64,000 nt of DNA, from contig NC_015514.1 in assembly GCF_000212695.1 (NCBI RefSeq), forward strand, positions 1,550,001 through 1,614,000. The letters are read 5' to 3'. The first letter of the stretch is position 1; every line of letters starts with the position of its first letter. Under the pieces are notes generated by a model. It was not told the origin of the DNA. It saw nothing but the letters and a program-made list of their open reading frames with translations, and did not search any database. Positions 28,358 through 38,137 of this stretch are shown piece after piece. The stretch comes from Cellulomonas fimi ATCC 484. GTDB taxonomy: Bacteria > Actinomycetota > Actinomycetes > Actinomycetales > Cellulomonadaceae. The translations under genes and the position numbers were made by a program.

Positions 28358-28983
28358 GCGCCCATCCTGGACCGCGGACCGGCGCGGTGGGCAGCGGCGA
28401 CGTCGACGAGCGTGTCGAGGTCGGCAGGGTCGTCGACGTCGTGGCGGAGCGACGAGGTCGACGGGACGTCGAGGCGGACGTGGCCCGCGGCGGCGTGCCG
28501 GGCCGACGACCCCGCGCCGAAGGCGGGTCGAGGGTCGACGCGTGCGGCAGCCGTGAGGAGCGTCGTGCCGGTGCCCTGCGCGTCGGGGACGTGCGCACGC
28601 GGGTGCGCGGACGCGAGCCGCAGTGCGGCGTCGAGATCGTCGGGGCGCAGGCCGGGCAGGTCGCCCAGCAGCACCGCGACCGCTGCCGAGGGGTCGAGGC
28701 GGCGGGCGTGCGTGACACCCGCGAGCACCGCCGCGTCCAGGCCGCCTCCGGGCGGCTCGTCGACGACGACCGCCCCGCCGCGCTGCGCCCACGACCCGAG
28801 CAGCGGGTCGGGCGTCACGAGGACGACCCGCTCCACGTCGTCGGCGGCCGACGCCGCCGCGAGCGTGTCGAGCGCCATCGACCGCACGAACCGGGCGCGC
28901 TCGTCGTCGGGCAGGACGGGGGCGAGGCGCGACTTGCCGCGGCGGGCGTCCTTGACGGGGACGACCACCGTCCAGGCGGTCAC
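28354..28983 (-). CDS. cofC: 2-phospho-L-lactate/phosphoenolpyruvate guanylyltransferase
   Basis: The protein has 209 residues, as in CofC/FbiD. It has a nucleotidyltransferase fold: WTVVVPVKDARRGKSRLAPVL at the N-terminus is the GTP-binding loop, and [20 protein letters not shown] at about residue 108-127 is the metal-binding motif. It joins GTP to 2-phospholactate or phosphoenolpyruvate, giving the activated side chain for F420. The GTG overlaps the cofD stop by 4 bp, and its own stop overlaps the HhH-GPD start. Mycobacterial FbiD prefers PEP; which substrate is used here cannot be read from sequence. Confidence 0.93.
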   Translation of the reverse strand: MTAWTVVVPVKDARRGKSRLAPVLPDDERARFVRSMALDTLAAASAADDVERVVLVTPDPLLGSWAQRGGAVVVDEPPGGGLDAAVLAGVTHARRLDPSAAVAVLLGDLPGLRPDDLDAALRLASAHPRAHVPDAQGTGTTLLTAAARVDPRPAFGAGSSARHAAAGHVRLDVPSTSSLRHDVDDPADLDTLVDVAAAHRAGPRSRMGA

Positions 28984-29962
28984 GGCAGCCGGTCCACGAG
29001 CGCGAGTGCGCGGGCCGCGATCGCGGCGGTCGCGGGGACGTCGGTCATGAGGGTCGGCGCAGCCTCGACCGTCCAGCCTTCGGCGCGCAGCGGCGCGACC
29101 GCGTCCGCGTCGGCGTCGTCGACGAGCCACGCGTCGAGCACGCCGCCGTCGGCGCGCCGACCGTAGTGCCGGGCGACGGCGTGGGCGGCGGTCGCGACGT
29201 CGATCGCAGCCAGGCACGCGTCGGCCATGCCGCGCACGGGTGCGCCCCCGATCACGGGGCTCACGCCGACGACGGGGGCGGCCGTGGCGCGCAGCGCGTC
29301 GCGCACGCCGGGGACCGCGAGGATCGTGCCCACCGACACGACGGGGTTGGACGGCGGCACGACGACCACGTCGGCGCCCGCGAGCGCGTCGAGCACGCCC
29401 GGGCCCGCGGTCGAGCCGTCGAGACCGACCTGCACGAACCGGCGCGCGGGCACGCCGGCGCGGTGCAGCACCCACCACTCCTCGAAGTGCATCATCCGGC
29501 CGTCGACGGTCTCGACGTGGGTCTCGACCTCGTCGTCCGACATCGGCAGCAGCGTCACGCCCGGCTGCCAGCGTTCGGCGAGCCGCGCGGTCACGGCCGA
29601 CAGGGGCACGCCCGACAGCAGCAGCTCGGTGCGCGCGAGGTGGGTCGCGAGGTCCAGGTCGCCGAGCGTGAACCACTCCCAGCCCAGGCCGTACGCGGCG
29701 AGGTCGTCGGACACGCGGCGGCTCTCGTCGCGGCGCCCCCAGCCCTGCTGCTCGTGCACGGCGCCGCCGAGGGTGTACATGAGGGTGTCGAGGTCGGGGC
29801 ACACGCGCACGCCGTGCAGCCACAGGTCGTCGCCCGTGTTCGCCACGACGGTGACCTGCGCGGTCGTGCCGCCGGCACCGTCGGGCAGGCGCTCCCGCAG
29901 GAGCGCGAGAAGCCCGCGCGTGAAGCGGGCGCCGCCGACGCCGCCGGACAGGACGGTGATCC

Positions 29963-29966
<4 letters not shown>
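28980..29966 (-). CDS. cofD: 2-phospho-L-lactate transferase (F420 biosynthesis)
   Basis: The protein has 328 residues, the normal CofD/FbiA length. The nucleotide-binding start ITVLSGGVGGARFTRGL is diagnostic, as are VTVVANTGDDLWLHG and CPDLDTLMYTLGG that line the Fo pocket, and the VVVPPSNPVVSVGTILAVPG segment. It transfers the phospholactyl (or PEP) group from the guanylylated donor to Fo, giving F420-0. It lies between the putative F420-0 transporter ATPase gene and cofC, overlapping both by 4 bp. FbiC, which makes Fo, is not in the window. Confidence 0.95.
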
Positions 29967-30762
<796 letters not shown>

Positions 30763-30772
<10 letters not shown>

Positions 30773-31848
30773 GCCGACCCCCGTCCCCGCCGCAGCAGCA
30801 CCGCGAACACGGGCACGCCGACGAGCGCGGTGACGATGCCGACGGGCAGCTCGCGCGGGTCGAACACCGTGCGCGCGAGCGTGTCGGCCCACACGAGCAG
30901 CACCGCGCCCGCGAGCGCCGCGACGGGCAGCAGGCGCCGGTGCGCGGGACCGGTGAGGGCGCCGACGGCGTGCGGCAGGACGAGCCCGACGAACCCGATC
31001 GCGCCGCTCACGGCCACCATCGCGCCCGTGAGCAGCGCGACGAGCGTCATGAGCGTCCACCGGGTGCGGTCGACGTCGATGCCGAGCGCCGCCGCCGAGG
31101 TGTCGCCGAACGCGAACGCGTCGAGCCGCTGCCCGGCGAGCACGACGACCGTCCCGACGACGAGCACCGCGACCCCGGCGATGGCAACCGACGTCCACGT
31201 GGCGCCCGCGAGGGAGCCGAGCAGCCACGACAGGATCTCGCGGTAGGAGTCGCCGGTCGCCGTCCAGAAGATGACGAACGACGTGCCGGCCGCCGCCAGC
31301 TGCGACACCGCGAGCCCGGCGAGCACCGCGCGCCCGGGCGCGAGCGTGCCCTGCGAGCGGGCGAGCGCGAGGGTCGCGACGAGCGCCGCCATCGCCCCGA
31401 CGAACGCGGCGACCGGCAGCAGGACCGCGACGCCGACGACGAGCACGGCGACCGCGCCGAGCGACGCACCCGACGACAGCCCGAGCAGGTACGGGTCGGC
31501 GAGCGGGTTGCGCGTGAGGCTCTGCATGACGGCACCCGCGAGCGCGAGCCCCGCGCCGACCGCCGCGCCCGTGAGCACGCGCGGCAGCCGCAGCTCCCAG
31601 ACGATCGCGTCGAACCGGGGGTCGACCGGCGTGACGGGCAGGCCGAGGTGGGTGCCGATGCTGCGCGCGACCTCGCCGACGGACAGGTCGGCGGGGCCGA
31701 TCGTCACGGCGACGAGCACCGTCGCGACGAGCGCGGCGACGCCGACCGCGAGGAGCAGCGGAAGCGGGGCGCGCCGGGACGCGGGCGGCGTCGCCGGTGC
31801 GGTCGGGTGCGTCGCGCGGGGCGTGGCGGTGGTGGTCGTCCCGGTCAC
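30763..31848 (-). CDS. putative F420-0 ABC transporter, FecCD-type permease
   Basis: The protein has 361 residues with about nine or ten hydrophobic helices. The family motifs LRLPRVLTGAAVGAGLALAG, RNPLADPYLLGLSSGASLGA and GFVGLVLPHAVGALTGPAHR are those of the FecCD/BtuC permeases. An N-terminal threonine/proline-rich tail of about 30 residues precedes the first helix. It overlaps the binding-protein stop by 4 bp (GTGA), and its end overlaps the ATPase start by 10 bases. Confidence 0.82.
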
Positions 31849-32855
31849 CGCCCCTCGAGCGCGGCGACCTGGTCCGCGATGTCCGCGACCGCCTCGGCGT
31901 TGCGCACGCCCGCCTCGGTCGCCGCGAACGGGACCGTCACGTAGCGCTTCTCCTGCACGGCCCGCAGGACCGACGTGGCCGGGTTGCTCTCGAGCAGCTC
32001 GATCTTCTTCTCGGCGGTGTTCCAGGTGGCGTCGACGAGCACGATGACGTCGGGGTCGGCCGCGACGACCTGCTCCCAGCCGACCGACGTCCAGGTGTCG
32101 TGCACGTCGCCGAACACGTTCGTCAGCCCCGCGGCGTCGAGGATCATCTGCGGCGCGCCGATGCCCGCGCCGACGTAGGGCGTGTCCGAGCCCGACGAGT
32201 ACCACAGCGCGGTGGTCGGCTCCGCGGGCTTCTCGACGTCCGCGAGCGTCTCGCGCTGCGCGGCGACGAGCTCCTCGGCGGCGTCCTGCGCGCCGAACAG
32301 CGACGCGACCTCGCGGATCTCGTCCTCGACGACGTCGAACGTCAGCGGGTCGGGCTGGTAGCCCTCCTCCTTGCACGCCGCGGGGGACACGTAGGTGCCG
32401 ATGCCGCGGTCGGCGAGGGTCGCGCGGTCCCCGGCGCCGTCGGCGGAGAAGTTCGACTCCCAGCCCGCGTAGACGAAGTCGGGCGTGAGCGCGAGCAGCG
32501 CCTCCTGGCCGGGCACCTTGTCGGACACGACCGGCACGGCGTCGTACGCGGCGGCCCACTGCTCGGGCACGGGGCCGTCCGCGAACGCGGTGCCGACGAG
32601 CCGGTCGCCCAGCCCGAGCGCGAGCATCATCTCGGTCGACGACGACTTGATCGTCACGACGCGCTCCGGCGGCGCCTCGACCGTCACGGGCGTGCCGCAG
32701 TTGTCGAGCTCCACGGGAGTGAACCCCGAGCCGGTGGTCGGGGTGGCGCTGGTGGCGCCACCGGCCTGCGCGTCGGCGGCGCACGCGGACGCCCCGAGGG
32801 CGACGGCGGCGAGCACGGCGAGGCTGGCGGCGGGACGGACGGCACGGCGGGGCAT
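31845..32855 (-). CDS. putative F420-0 ABC transporter, substrate-binding lipoprotein
   Basis: The protein has 336 residues. A signal peptide with a cysteine at residue 25 (ALGASAC) suggests a lipoprotein, although the lipobox is not ideal. The mature part is a FecB/BtuF-like two-domain binding protein (cluster A-II/class III) with VVTIKSSSTEMMLALGLGDR near the start of the first lobe. One feature is a cysteine pair, VELDNCGTPV and SPAACKEEGY, that could form a disulfide. First gene of the operon binding protein, permease, ATPase, cofD, cofC, HhH-GPD. The upstream 200 bases were checked for a cobalamin riboswitch and no convincing one was found. Confidence 0.8.
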   Translation of the reverse strand: MPRRAVRPAASLAVLAAVALGASACAADAQAGGATSATPTTGSGFTPVELDNCGTPVTVEAPPERVVTIKSSSTEMMLALGLGDRLVGTAFADGPVPEQWAAAYDAVPVVSDKVPGQEALLALTPDFVYAGWESNFSADGAGDRATLADRGIGTYVSPAACKEEGYQPDPLTFDVVEDEIREVASLFGAQDAAEELVAAQRETLADVEKPAEPTTALWYSSGSDTPYVGAGIGAPQMILDAAGLTNVFGDVHDTWTSVGWEQVVAADPDVIVLVDATWNTAEKKIELLESNPATSVLRAVQEKRYVTVPFAATEAGVRNAEAVADIADQVAALEGR

Positions 32856-33075
32856 CGACACTCCGAGGATCTGCGCCGGGGCCTGCGACCCCAGCGCGGG
32901 CGGGGGTGCGCGGCGGTGCGCACGACAGGGACGGGTGCACGTCGCACCCCGGACGGCCGCCGAGTGCCGGGCGGCGCGACCCGGGCCAGAGCGGGCCGGG
33001 TTCCGCGCACAGCCTAGGCCGCGCCGGGGCGTGCGACGCAAGTGCACGGCTGTCCGCCGTGGGCGAAGCGGCCGG

Positions 33076-34512
33076 TCAGGGCCCTGCGGCGAGCGCGAGC
33101 GCCTGCGCGACCTCGGCCACGTCGCCCACGAGCAGCCCGACGGTGACACGCAGGTGCCCGCCGGGGGCGTCGTGCGTGCCGTCGCCGTCCGCGGGCCGTG
33201 TCGGCGTCGACGTGCCGGGCGTCGCCGGGCCGCGTGACCAGCCGGAACCGGCCGGGCCACCCGGTCCGCCCGCGCCGGCCGTCCCGGCGACGAACGGGGA
33301 CCCCGGCGCGGCACGGATCCCGGCCGCCTCGAGCCGCAGGAGCGCGGTGCGCTCGTCGTGCACGGGGAGCCACAGGTTGATGCCGTCGCCGCCGTCGACG
33401 TGCACGTCGAACAGCGCGAGCGCGGTCGTGAGCGCGCGTCGCCGGGCGAAGTACACGCGCCGCGCGTGCGCGACCGCGTCGACCGCGGCCGGGTCGGTGA
33501 GCAGGTCGACGAGCACGTGCTGGAGCAGCCGGCTGGTCCACCCCGGGCCGAGCATCCGCCGGGCGACGAGCGCGTCGAGCACGCGGGCCGGGCCGCCGAC
33601 GGCCGCGAGCCGCAGGTCGGGGCCGTGCGACTTGGAGTAGGACCGCACGTGCACGGTCGCGTCGGGCAGCCACGTGCCGAGGGACACGTCACGCGCCGAC
33701 GAGATCTGCCCGCAGTGGTCGTCCTCGATCACGGTCACGGGGGAGTGGTGGCGGCGCACGACCGCGGCGAGCTCGCGCGCGCGGGTCGGGGTGAGGCTCG
33801 CACCGGTGGGGTTGTGGGCGCGCGGCTGCAGGACGACGACCGTCGCGCCGGCGTCGAGCGCACGGGCCAGCGCGTCGGGACGCATGCCGTTGCGGTCGAG
33901 CGCGCACGCGACGCGCGGCAGCCCGAGCTGGTCGAGCAGGTCGAACAGCGGCGGGAAGCCGGGGTCCTCGACCGCGACGCGGTCGCCGAACGACGCGACC
34001 TGCTCGAGCGTGCGGCTGATCGCGTCGACCGCGCCGTCGACGACGGTGAGCCGCTGCGGCACGAACGGCCACGACTCGCGCAGCAGCGACTCGAGCTCGG
34101 GCACGAGCGGCGCCGACAGGTACGTGCCGGCCTCGGCGGCGGGCGTGCGGGCCGCCACACGGGCCAGCGCGGGACCGAGTGCGGGCAGCAGCTCGGGGTC
34201 GGGCGTGCCGGTGGACAGGTCGAGCCGCGCGGGCGCGCCCCCGGCCAGGTCGCGGTAGCGGGGCGGGAGCCACGCGGCGGGCGGCGGCAGGACGAACGTG
34301 CCGGCGCGGCCGCGCGACGCGACGAGCCCGACGGTCGCGAGCGCCTGGAACGCGCCGCTCACCGTCGCGGGGCTCACGCCCAGGTCGATCGCGAGCGCGC
34401 GGACCGTCGGCAGGCGGTCGCCGGGCACGAGGTCGCCGCCGTGCACGAGGCGCGCGACGGCGGCCGCGATGCCGCGCGGCGACCGGTCGTCGACGTGGGA
34501 GGCCAGGTCCAT
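33076..34512 (-). CDS. MocR-type regulator (GntR helix-turn-helix plus aminotransferase domain)
   Basis: The protein has 478 residues. Residues 10-75 form a GntR winged helix (LVPGDRLPTVRALAIDLGVS, then GAFQALATVGLVASRGRAG). The rest is a fold-type I aminotransferase domain with the PLP lysine in RSYSKSHGPDLRL. MocR proteins use PLP as a sensor rather than as a catalyst. A glycine/proline/serine-rich insertion of about 45 residues lies close to the C-terminus and is unusual. The gene diverges from the pyrimidine-degradation operon, of which it is the likely regulator. Predicted leaderless: CATGCT, 6 bases, ATG. Confidence 0.88.
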   Translation of the reverse strand: MDLASHVDDRSPRGIAAAVARLVHGGDLVPGDRLPTVRALAIDLGVSPATVSGAFQALATVGLVASRGRAGTFVLPPPAAWLPPRYRDLAGGAPARLDLSTGTPDPELLPALGPALARVAARTPAAEAGTYLSAPLVPELESLLRESWPFVPQRLTVVDGAVDAISRTLEQVASFGDRVAVEDPGFPPLFDLLDQLGLPRVACALDRNGMRPDALARALDAGATVVVLQPRAHNPTGASLTPTRARELAAVVRRHHSPVTVIEDDHCGQISSARDVSLGTWLPDATVHVRSYSKSHGPDLRLAAVGGPARVLDALVARRMLGPGWTSRLLQHVLVDLLTDPAAVDAVAHARRVYFARRRALTTALALFDVHVDGGDGINLWLPVHDERTALLRLEAAGIRAAPGSPFVAGTAGAGGPGGPAGSGWSRGPATPGTSTPTRPADGDGTHDAPGGHLRVTVGLLVGDVAEVAQALALAAGP

Positions 34513-34518
34513 GCGCGC

Positions 34519-34524
34519 AGCATG
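34519..34524 (-). promoter_or_regulatory. -10 box of a leaderless promoter (mocR-type gene)
   Basis: CATGCT on the minus strand, then 6 bases, then ATG. The same hexamer at the same distance precedes the RHH gene at 24211. Confidence 0.45.
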
Positions 34525-34617
34525 CCCGCGCGCGGGGCGTGCCCCGGCACCTCGCAGCCCGACGAAAGGGACGGTGGACCAGGTGTTTACACAGGGGCCC
34601 CGGTTGTTCGCGTGGCG

Positions 34618-34643
34618 GAAACGGAGGGTAACGCCGCAGAAAT
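34618..34643 (+). promoter_or_regulatory. possible GlnR-type nitrogen-control site
   Basis: GAAAC (34618-34622), GTAAC (34628-34632), 6 bases, GAAAT (34639-34643). GTnAC-N6-GAAAC is the actinobacterial GlnR half-box. The GTAAC/GAAAT pair matches with one change, and the preceding GAAAC is offset by one base from perfect phase. The region is also the least GC-rich part of the 268-base divergent spacer. A nitrogen regulator would make sense for a pyrimidine-degradation operon. Confidence 0.35.
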
Positions 34644-34780
34644 GTTCAACGCCGACAGTCACATTCCACGGCGACGGGGCCCGGCCCGGCAGGCATGGCC
34701 CGTCGCACAACGGGGAGACCGCCACCTCCCGTCGGGGCCGGGTCCCCGTCGACGGCCCGACCGAGGACCGGAGGACCCCC

Positions 34781-35629
34781 ATGACCGTCGTACGTGTCGC
34801 GTTCACCCAGGCCACCTGGACCGGCGACAAGGAGTCGATGATCGCGCTGCACGAGGCCTGGACGCGCGAGGCCGCGTCGGCCGGTGCGCAGGTGATCTGC
34901 TTCCAGGAGCTGTTTTACGGGCCGTACTTCGGCATCACGCAGGACACGGCCTACTACGACTACGCGGAGTCGGTGCCCGGCCCGACGACCGAGCGGTTCG
35001 CGGCCCTCGCCGCCGAGCTCGGCATGGTGATCGTGCTCCCGGTGTACGAGGAGGACCAGCCGGGCGTGCTGTACAACACGGCCGCGGTCATCGACGCGGA
35101 CGGCACGTACCTCGGCAAGTACCGCAAGCACCACATCCCGCACCTGCCGAAGTTCTGGGAGAAGTTCTACTTCCGGCCCGGCAACCTCGGGTACCCGGTG
35201 TTCGAGACGGCCGTCGGGAAGATCGGCGTGAACATCTGCTACGACCGGCACTTCCCCGAGGGATGGCGCGTGCTCGCGCTGGGCGGCGCGGAGATCGTGT
35301 TCAACCCGAACGCGACCGCGCCCGGCATCTCCAACAAGCTGTGGGAGATCGAGCAGCCGGCCGCGGCCGTCGCCAACGGGTACTTCGTCGTCGCGAACAA
35401 CCGCGTGGGCCGCGAGGAGAACGAGTACGGCGACGAGGCGGTCGCGTTCTACGGCTCGTCGTACGCCGTGGGTCCCGACGGCAACTACGTCGGCGAGGTC
35501 GGCTCGACCACCGAGGACCAGCTGCTCGTCCGCGACCTCGACCTCGACCAGATCCGCGAGGTCCGCGAGCGCTGGCAGTTCTTCCGCGACCGCCGTCCCG
35601 ACGCCTACGGCGCGATCGTCGCCCCCTGA
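34781..35629 (+). CDS. nitrilase-family N-carbamoyl-beta-alanine amidohydrolase (beta-ureidopropionase)
   Basis: The protein has 282 residues. The C-N hydrolase triad is Glu43 (CFQELFYGPYFG), Lys116 (GKYRKHHIPH) and Cys153 (NICYDRHFPE). These surrounding sequences match N-carbamoyl-amino-acid and beta-ureidopropionase members of the family rather than nitrilases proper. It should release beta-alanine, CO2 and ammonia from N-carbamoyl-beta-alanine in the cytosol. The ATG has a GGAGGA site 6 bases upstream. It is the first gene of the pyrimidine operon and is followed 28 bases later by the dihydropyrimidinase gene that makes its substrate. Confidence 0.9.
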   Translation: MTVVRVAFTQATWTGDKESMIALHEAWTREAASAGAQVICFQELFYGPYFGITQDTAYYDYAESVPGPTTERFAALAAELGMVIVLPVYEEDQPGVLYNTAAVIDADGTYLGKYRKHHIPHLPKFWEKFYFRPGNLGYPVFETAVGKIGVNICYDRHFPEGWRVLALGGAEIVFNPNATAPGISNKLWEIEQPAAAVANGYFVVANNRVGREENEYGDEAVAFYGSSYAVGPDGNYVGEVGSTTEDQLLVRDLDLDQIREVRERWQFFRDRRPDAYGAIVAP

Positions 35630-35657
35630 CCTCGGCCCCGGCACCGGAAGGACGCAC

Positions 35658-37073
35658 GTGAAGACCTTGATCACCGGCGGGACCGTCGTCAGCGCGACGG
35701 GCCGCACGGCCGCCGACGTGCTCGTCGACGGCGAGACCATCGCCGCGGTGCTGGCCCCCGGCTCGACGCTGCTCGGCCACGACCTGGCCGCGCACGTCGA
35801 CCGGGTGGTCGACGCGACCGGCAAGTACGTCATCCCCGGCGGCATCGACGCGCACACCCACATGGAGCTGCCGTTCGGCGGCACCGCGGCGTCCGACACG
35901 TTCGAGACGGGCACGCGCGCCGCCGCGTGGGGCGGCACGACGACGATCATCGACTTCGCCGTGCAGCGCACCGGGGAGCGCGTCATGGACGGGCTCGCGG
36001 CCTGGCACGAGAAGGCCGCCGGGCGGTGCGCGGTCGACTACGCGTTCCACCAGATCGTCGGGGGCGTGGACGACGACTCCCTCAAGGCGATGGAGGGCCT
36101 CGTCGCGGAGGGCGTCACGAGCTACAAGCTGTTCATGGCCTACCCCGGCGTCTTCATGAGCGACGACGCGCAGATCGTCCGGGCCATGCAGAAGGCCGCC
36201 GACCTCGGGCTGCTCACGATGATGCACGCCGAGAACGGGCCCGCGATCGACGTGCTCGCCGCGCAGCTCGTCGAGCAGGGGAAGACGGACCCGTACTTCC
36301 ACGGCATCGCCCGCGCGTGGCAGCTCGAGGAGGAGGCGACGCACCGCGCGATCATGCTCGCCGATCTGACCAACGCACCGCTGTACGTCGTGCACGTCAG
36401 CGCGAAGCAGGCCGTCGCGCAGCTCGCGTCGGCCCGCGACGAGGGCCGGAACGTGTTCGGCGAGACGTGCCCGCAGTACCTGTACCTGTCGCTCGAGGAG
36501 CAGCTCGGGGCTCCCGGGTTCGAGGGCGCGAAGTGGGTGTGCTCGACACCGCTGCGCTCGCGGGCCGAGGGGCACCAGGACCACATGTGGCGCGCGCTGC
36601 GCACCAACGACCTCCAGATGGTCTCGACCGACCACTGCCCGTTCTGCATGAAGGGCCAGAAGGAGCTCGGGCTCGGTGACTTCCGCGCGATCCCCAACGG
36701 CATCGGGTCGGTCGAGCACCGGATGGACCTCATGTACCAGGGCGTCGTGACCGGCGAGATCACGCTCGAGCGCTGGGTCGAGCTCACGTCGACGACGCCC
36801 GCGCGGATGTTCGGGCTGCACGGCCGCAAGGGCGTCATCGCCCCCGGCGCCGACGCCGACGTCGTGGTCTACGACCCGGCCGGTCACACGACGATCAGCG
36901 CCGCCACGCACCACATGGCCATGGACCACTCCGCGTGGGAGGGCTTCGAGGTCGACGGGCACGTCGACGTCGTGATGTCCCGCGGCGAGGTGCTCGTGGA
37001 CGCCGACGGCTACCACGGCCGCGCGGGGCACGGGCGCTACGTCGCGCGCGAGCTGTCGCAGTACCTCGTCTGA
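35658..37073 (+). CDS. hydA: dihydropyrimidinase (D-hydantoinase)
   Basis: The protein has 471 residues, the normal length. It is an amidohydrolase-fold enzyme with the binuclear metal ligands GGIDAHTHMELPFGG (His-x-His), the carbamylated lysine in SYKLFMAYPG, histidines in MMHAENG and VVHVSAKQ, and the aspartate in STDHCPF. It opens dihydrouracil or dihydrothymine to the N-carbamoyl amino acid. Cytosolic. GTG start with GGAAGGA upstream. Its upstream and downstream neighbours supply the next step (beta-ureidopropionase) and, by inference, the previous one (LLM oxidoreductase). Confidence 0.94.
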   Translation: MKTLITGGTVVSATGRTAADVLVDGETIAAVLAPGSTLLGHDLAAHVDRVVDATGKYVIPGGIDAHTHMELPFGGTAASDTFETGTRAAAWGGTTTIIDFAVQRTGERVMDGLAAWHEKAAGRCAVDYAFHQIVGGVDDDSLKAMEGLVAEGVTSYKLFMAYPGVFMSDDAQIVRAMQKAADLGLLTMMHAENGPAIDVLAAQLVEQGKTDPYFHGIARAWQLEEEATHRAIMLADLTNAPLYVVHVSAKQAVAQLASARDEGRNVFGETCPQYLYLSLEEQLGAPGFEGAKWVCSTPLRSRAEGHQDHMWRALRTNDLQMVSTDHCPFCMKGQKELGLGDFRAIPNGIGSVEHRMDLMYQGVVTGEITLERWVELTSTTPARMFGLHGRKGVIAPGADADVVVYDPAGHTTISAATHHMAMDHSAWEGFEVDGHVDVVMSRGEVLVDADGYHGRAGHGRYVARELSQYLV

Positions 37074-37105
37074 CCCTCACCGTCCCCCACGAGAGGAGCC
37101 ACGCC

Positions 37106-38137
37106 GTGGACTTCGGTGTCGTCCTGCAGAACAACCCGCCCGCCTGGCGGACCGTCGACCTGGCCCGCCAGGCCGAGTCGCACGGGTTCGACTACGTGTG
37201 GACGTTCGACTCCCACCTGCTGTGGCAGGAGCCGTACGTCGTGTACTCGGCGATCCTCGCCGCGACCCGCAAGGTGGTGGTGGGTCCCATGGTCACCAAC
37301 CCCGCGACCCGGGACTGGACCGTGACCGCGTCGCTGTTCGCGACGCTCAACGAGATGTACGGCAACCGCACGGTGTGCGGCATCGGCCGCGGCGACTCGG
37401 CGGTACGCACGCTCAACGGGCGGCCGTCGAACCTCGCGACGCTGCGCGAGTCGATCCACGTGATCCGCGAGCTCGCGAACGACCGGCCCGTCGAGCTCAA
37501 CGGCCGCACCGTGCGCTTCCCGTGGGCGAAGGGCTCGCGGCTCGGCGTGTGGGTCGCCGCGTACGGGCCGCTCGCGCTCAAGCTGACCGGCGAGGTCGGC
37601 GACGGGTTCATCCTGCAGCTCGCCGACCCGGACATCGCGGCGTGGACCATCAAGGTGGTCCGCGACGCCGCCGAGGCCGCGGGCCGCGACCCCGACGCGA
37701 TCCAGTTCTGCGTCGCAGCGCCCGCCTACGTCGGCGACGGCGACTCGCCGGCCGCCCGCGCGCACATGCGCGAGCAGTGCCGGTGGTTCGGCGGCATGGT
37801 CGGCAACCACGTCGCCGACATCGTGTCCCGGTACGGCGCCGACAGCACCGTGCCGAAGGCCCTCACCGACTACATCAAGAACCGCGAGGGCTACGACTAC
37901 AACGAGCACGGCCGTGCCGGGAACTCGCACACCACGTTCGTCCCCGACGAGATCGTCGAGCGGTTCTGCCTGCTCGGCAGCCCGCGCGAGCACGTCGAGA
38001 AGCTCGAGGCGCTGCGCGACCTCGGCGTGACCCAGTTCGCCGCGTACCTCCAGCACGACAACAAGGAGGAGACGATGCGGCTGTACGGCGAGCGGGTCAT
38101 CCCCGCGCTCGCCGAGACCGTGGTGGCGACCGCGTGA
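37106..38137 (+). CDS. F420-dependent LLM-class oxidoreductase of the pyrimidine operon (TIGR03842-like)
   Basis: The protein has 343 residues with the luciferase-like TIM barrel; it begins MDFGVVLQNNPPAWRTVDLA and has the conserved GIGRGDSAVRTLNGRP loop near residue 95. It resembles the TIGR03842-type group, related to methylene-tetrahydromethanopterin reductase and annotated as F420-dependent, with no proven function. GTG start with GAGAGGAG upstream. It lies directly after dihydropyrimidinase and overlaps the ABC permease gene by 4 bp. In this operon it occupies the place where a dihydropyrimidine dehydrogenase would be needed, so reduction of uracil/thymine with F420H2 is the natural hypothesis. 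An alternative is an FMN-dependent oxygenase like RutA. Confidence 0.8.
   Translation: MDFGVVLQNNPPAWRTVDLARQAESHGFDYVWTFDSHLLWQEPYVVYSAILAATRKVVVGPMVTNPATRDWTVTASLFATLNEMYGNRTVCGIGRGDSAVRTLNGRPSNLATLRESIHVIRELANDRPVELNGRTVRFPWAKGSRLGVWVAAYGPLALKLTGEVGDGFILQLADPDIAAWTIKVVRDAAEAAGRDPDAIQFCVAAPAYVGDGDSPAARAHMREQCRWFGGMVGNHVADIVSRYGADSTVPKALTDYIKNREGYDYNEHGRAGNSHTTFVPDEIVERFCLLGSPREHVEKLEALRDLGVTQFAAYLQHDNKEETMRLYGERVIPALAETVVATA

Noticed and set aside
32856..33060. Cobalamin riboswitch before the BtuF-like binding protein
   Set aside because: A GGCACT element and GC-rich stems exist on the minus strand, but the B12-box and the conserved GCNACTG core are missing, and the operon content points to F420-0.
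37106..38137. RutA-type pyrimidine oxygenase
   Set aside because: RutA is also an LLM protein, but the Rut route does not use dihydropyrimidinase and beta-ureidopropionase, both present here, and no RutB, C, D or F partners are encoded. Kept only as an alternative.
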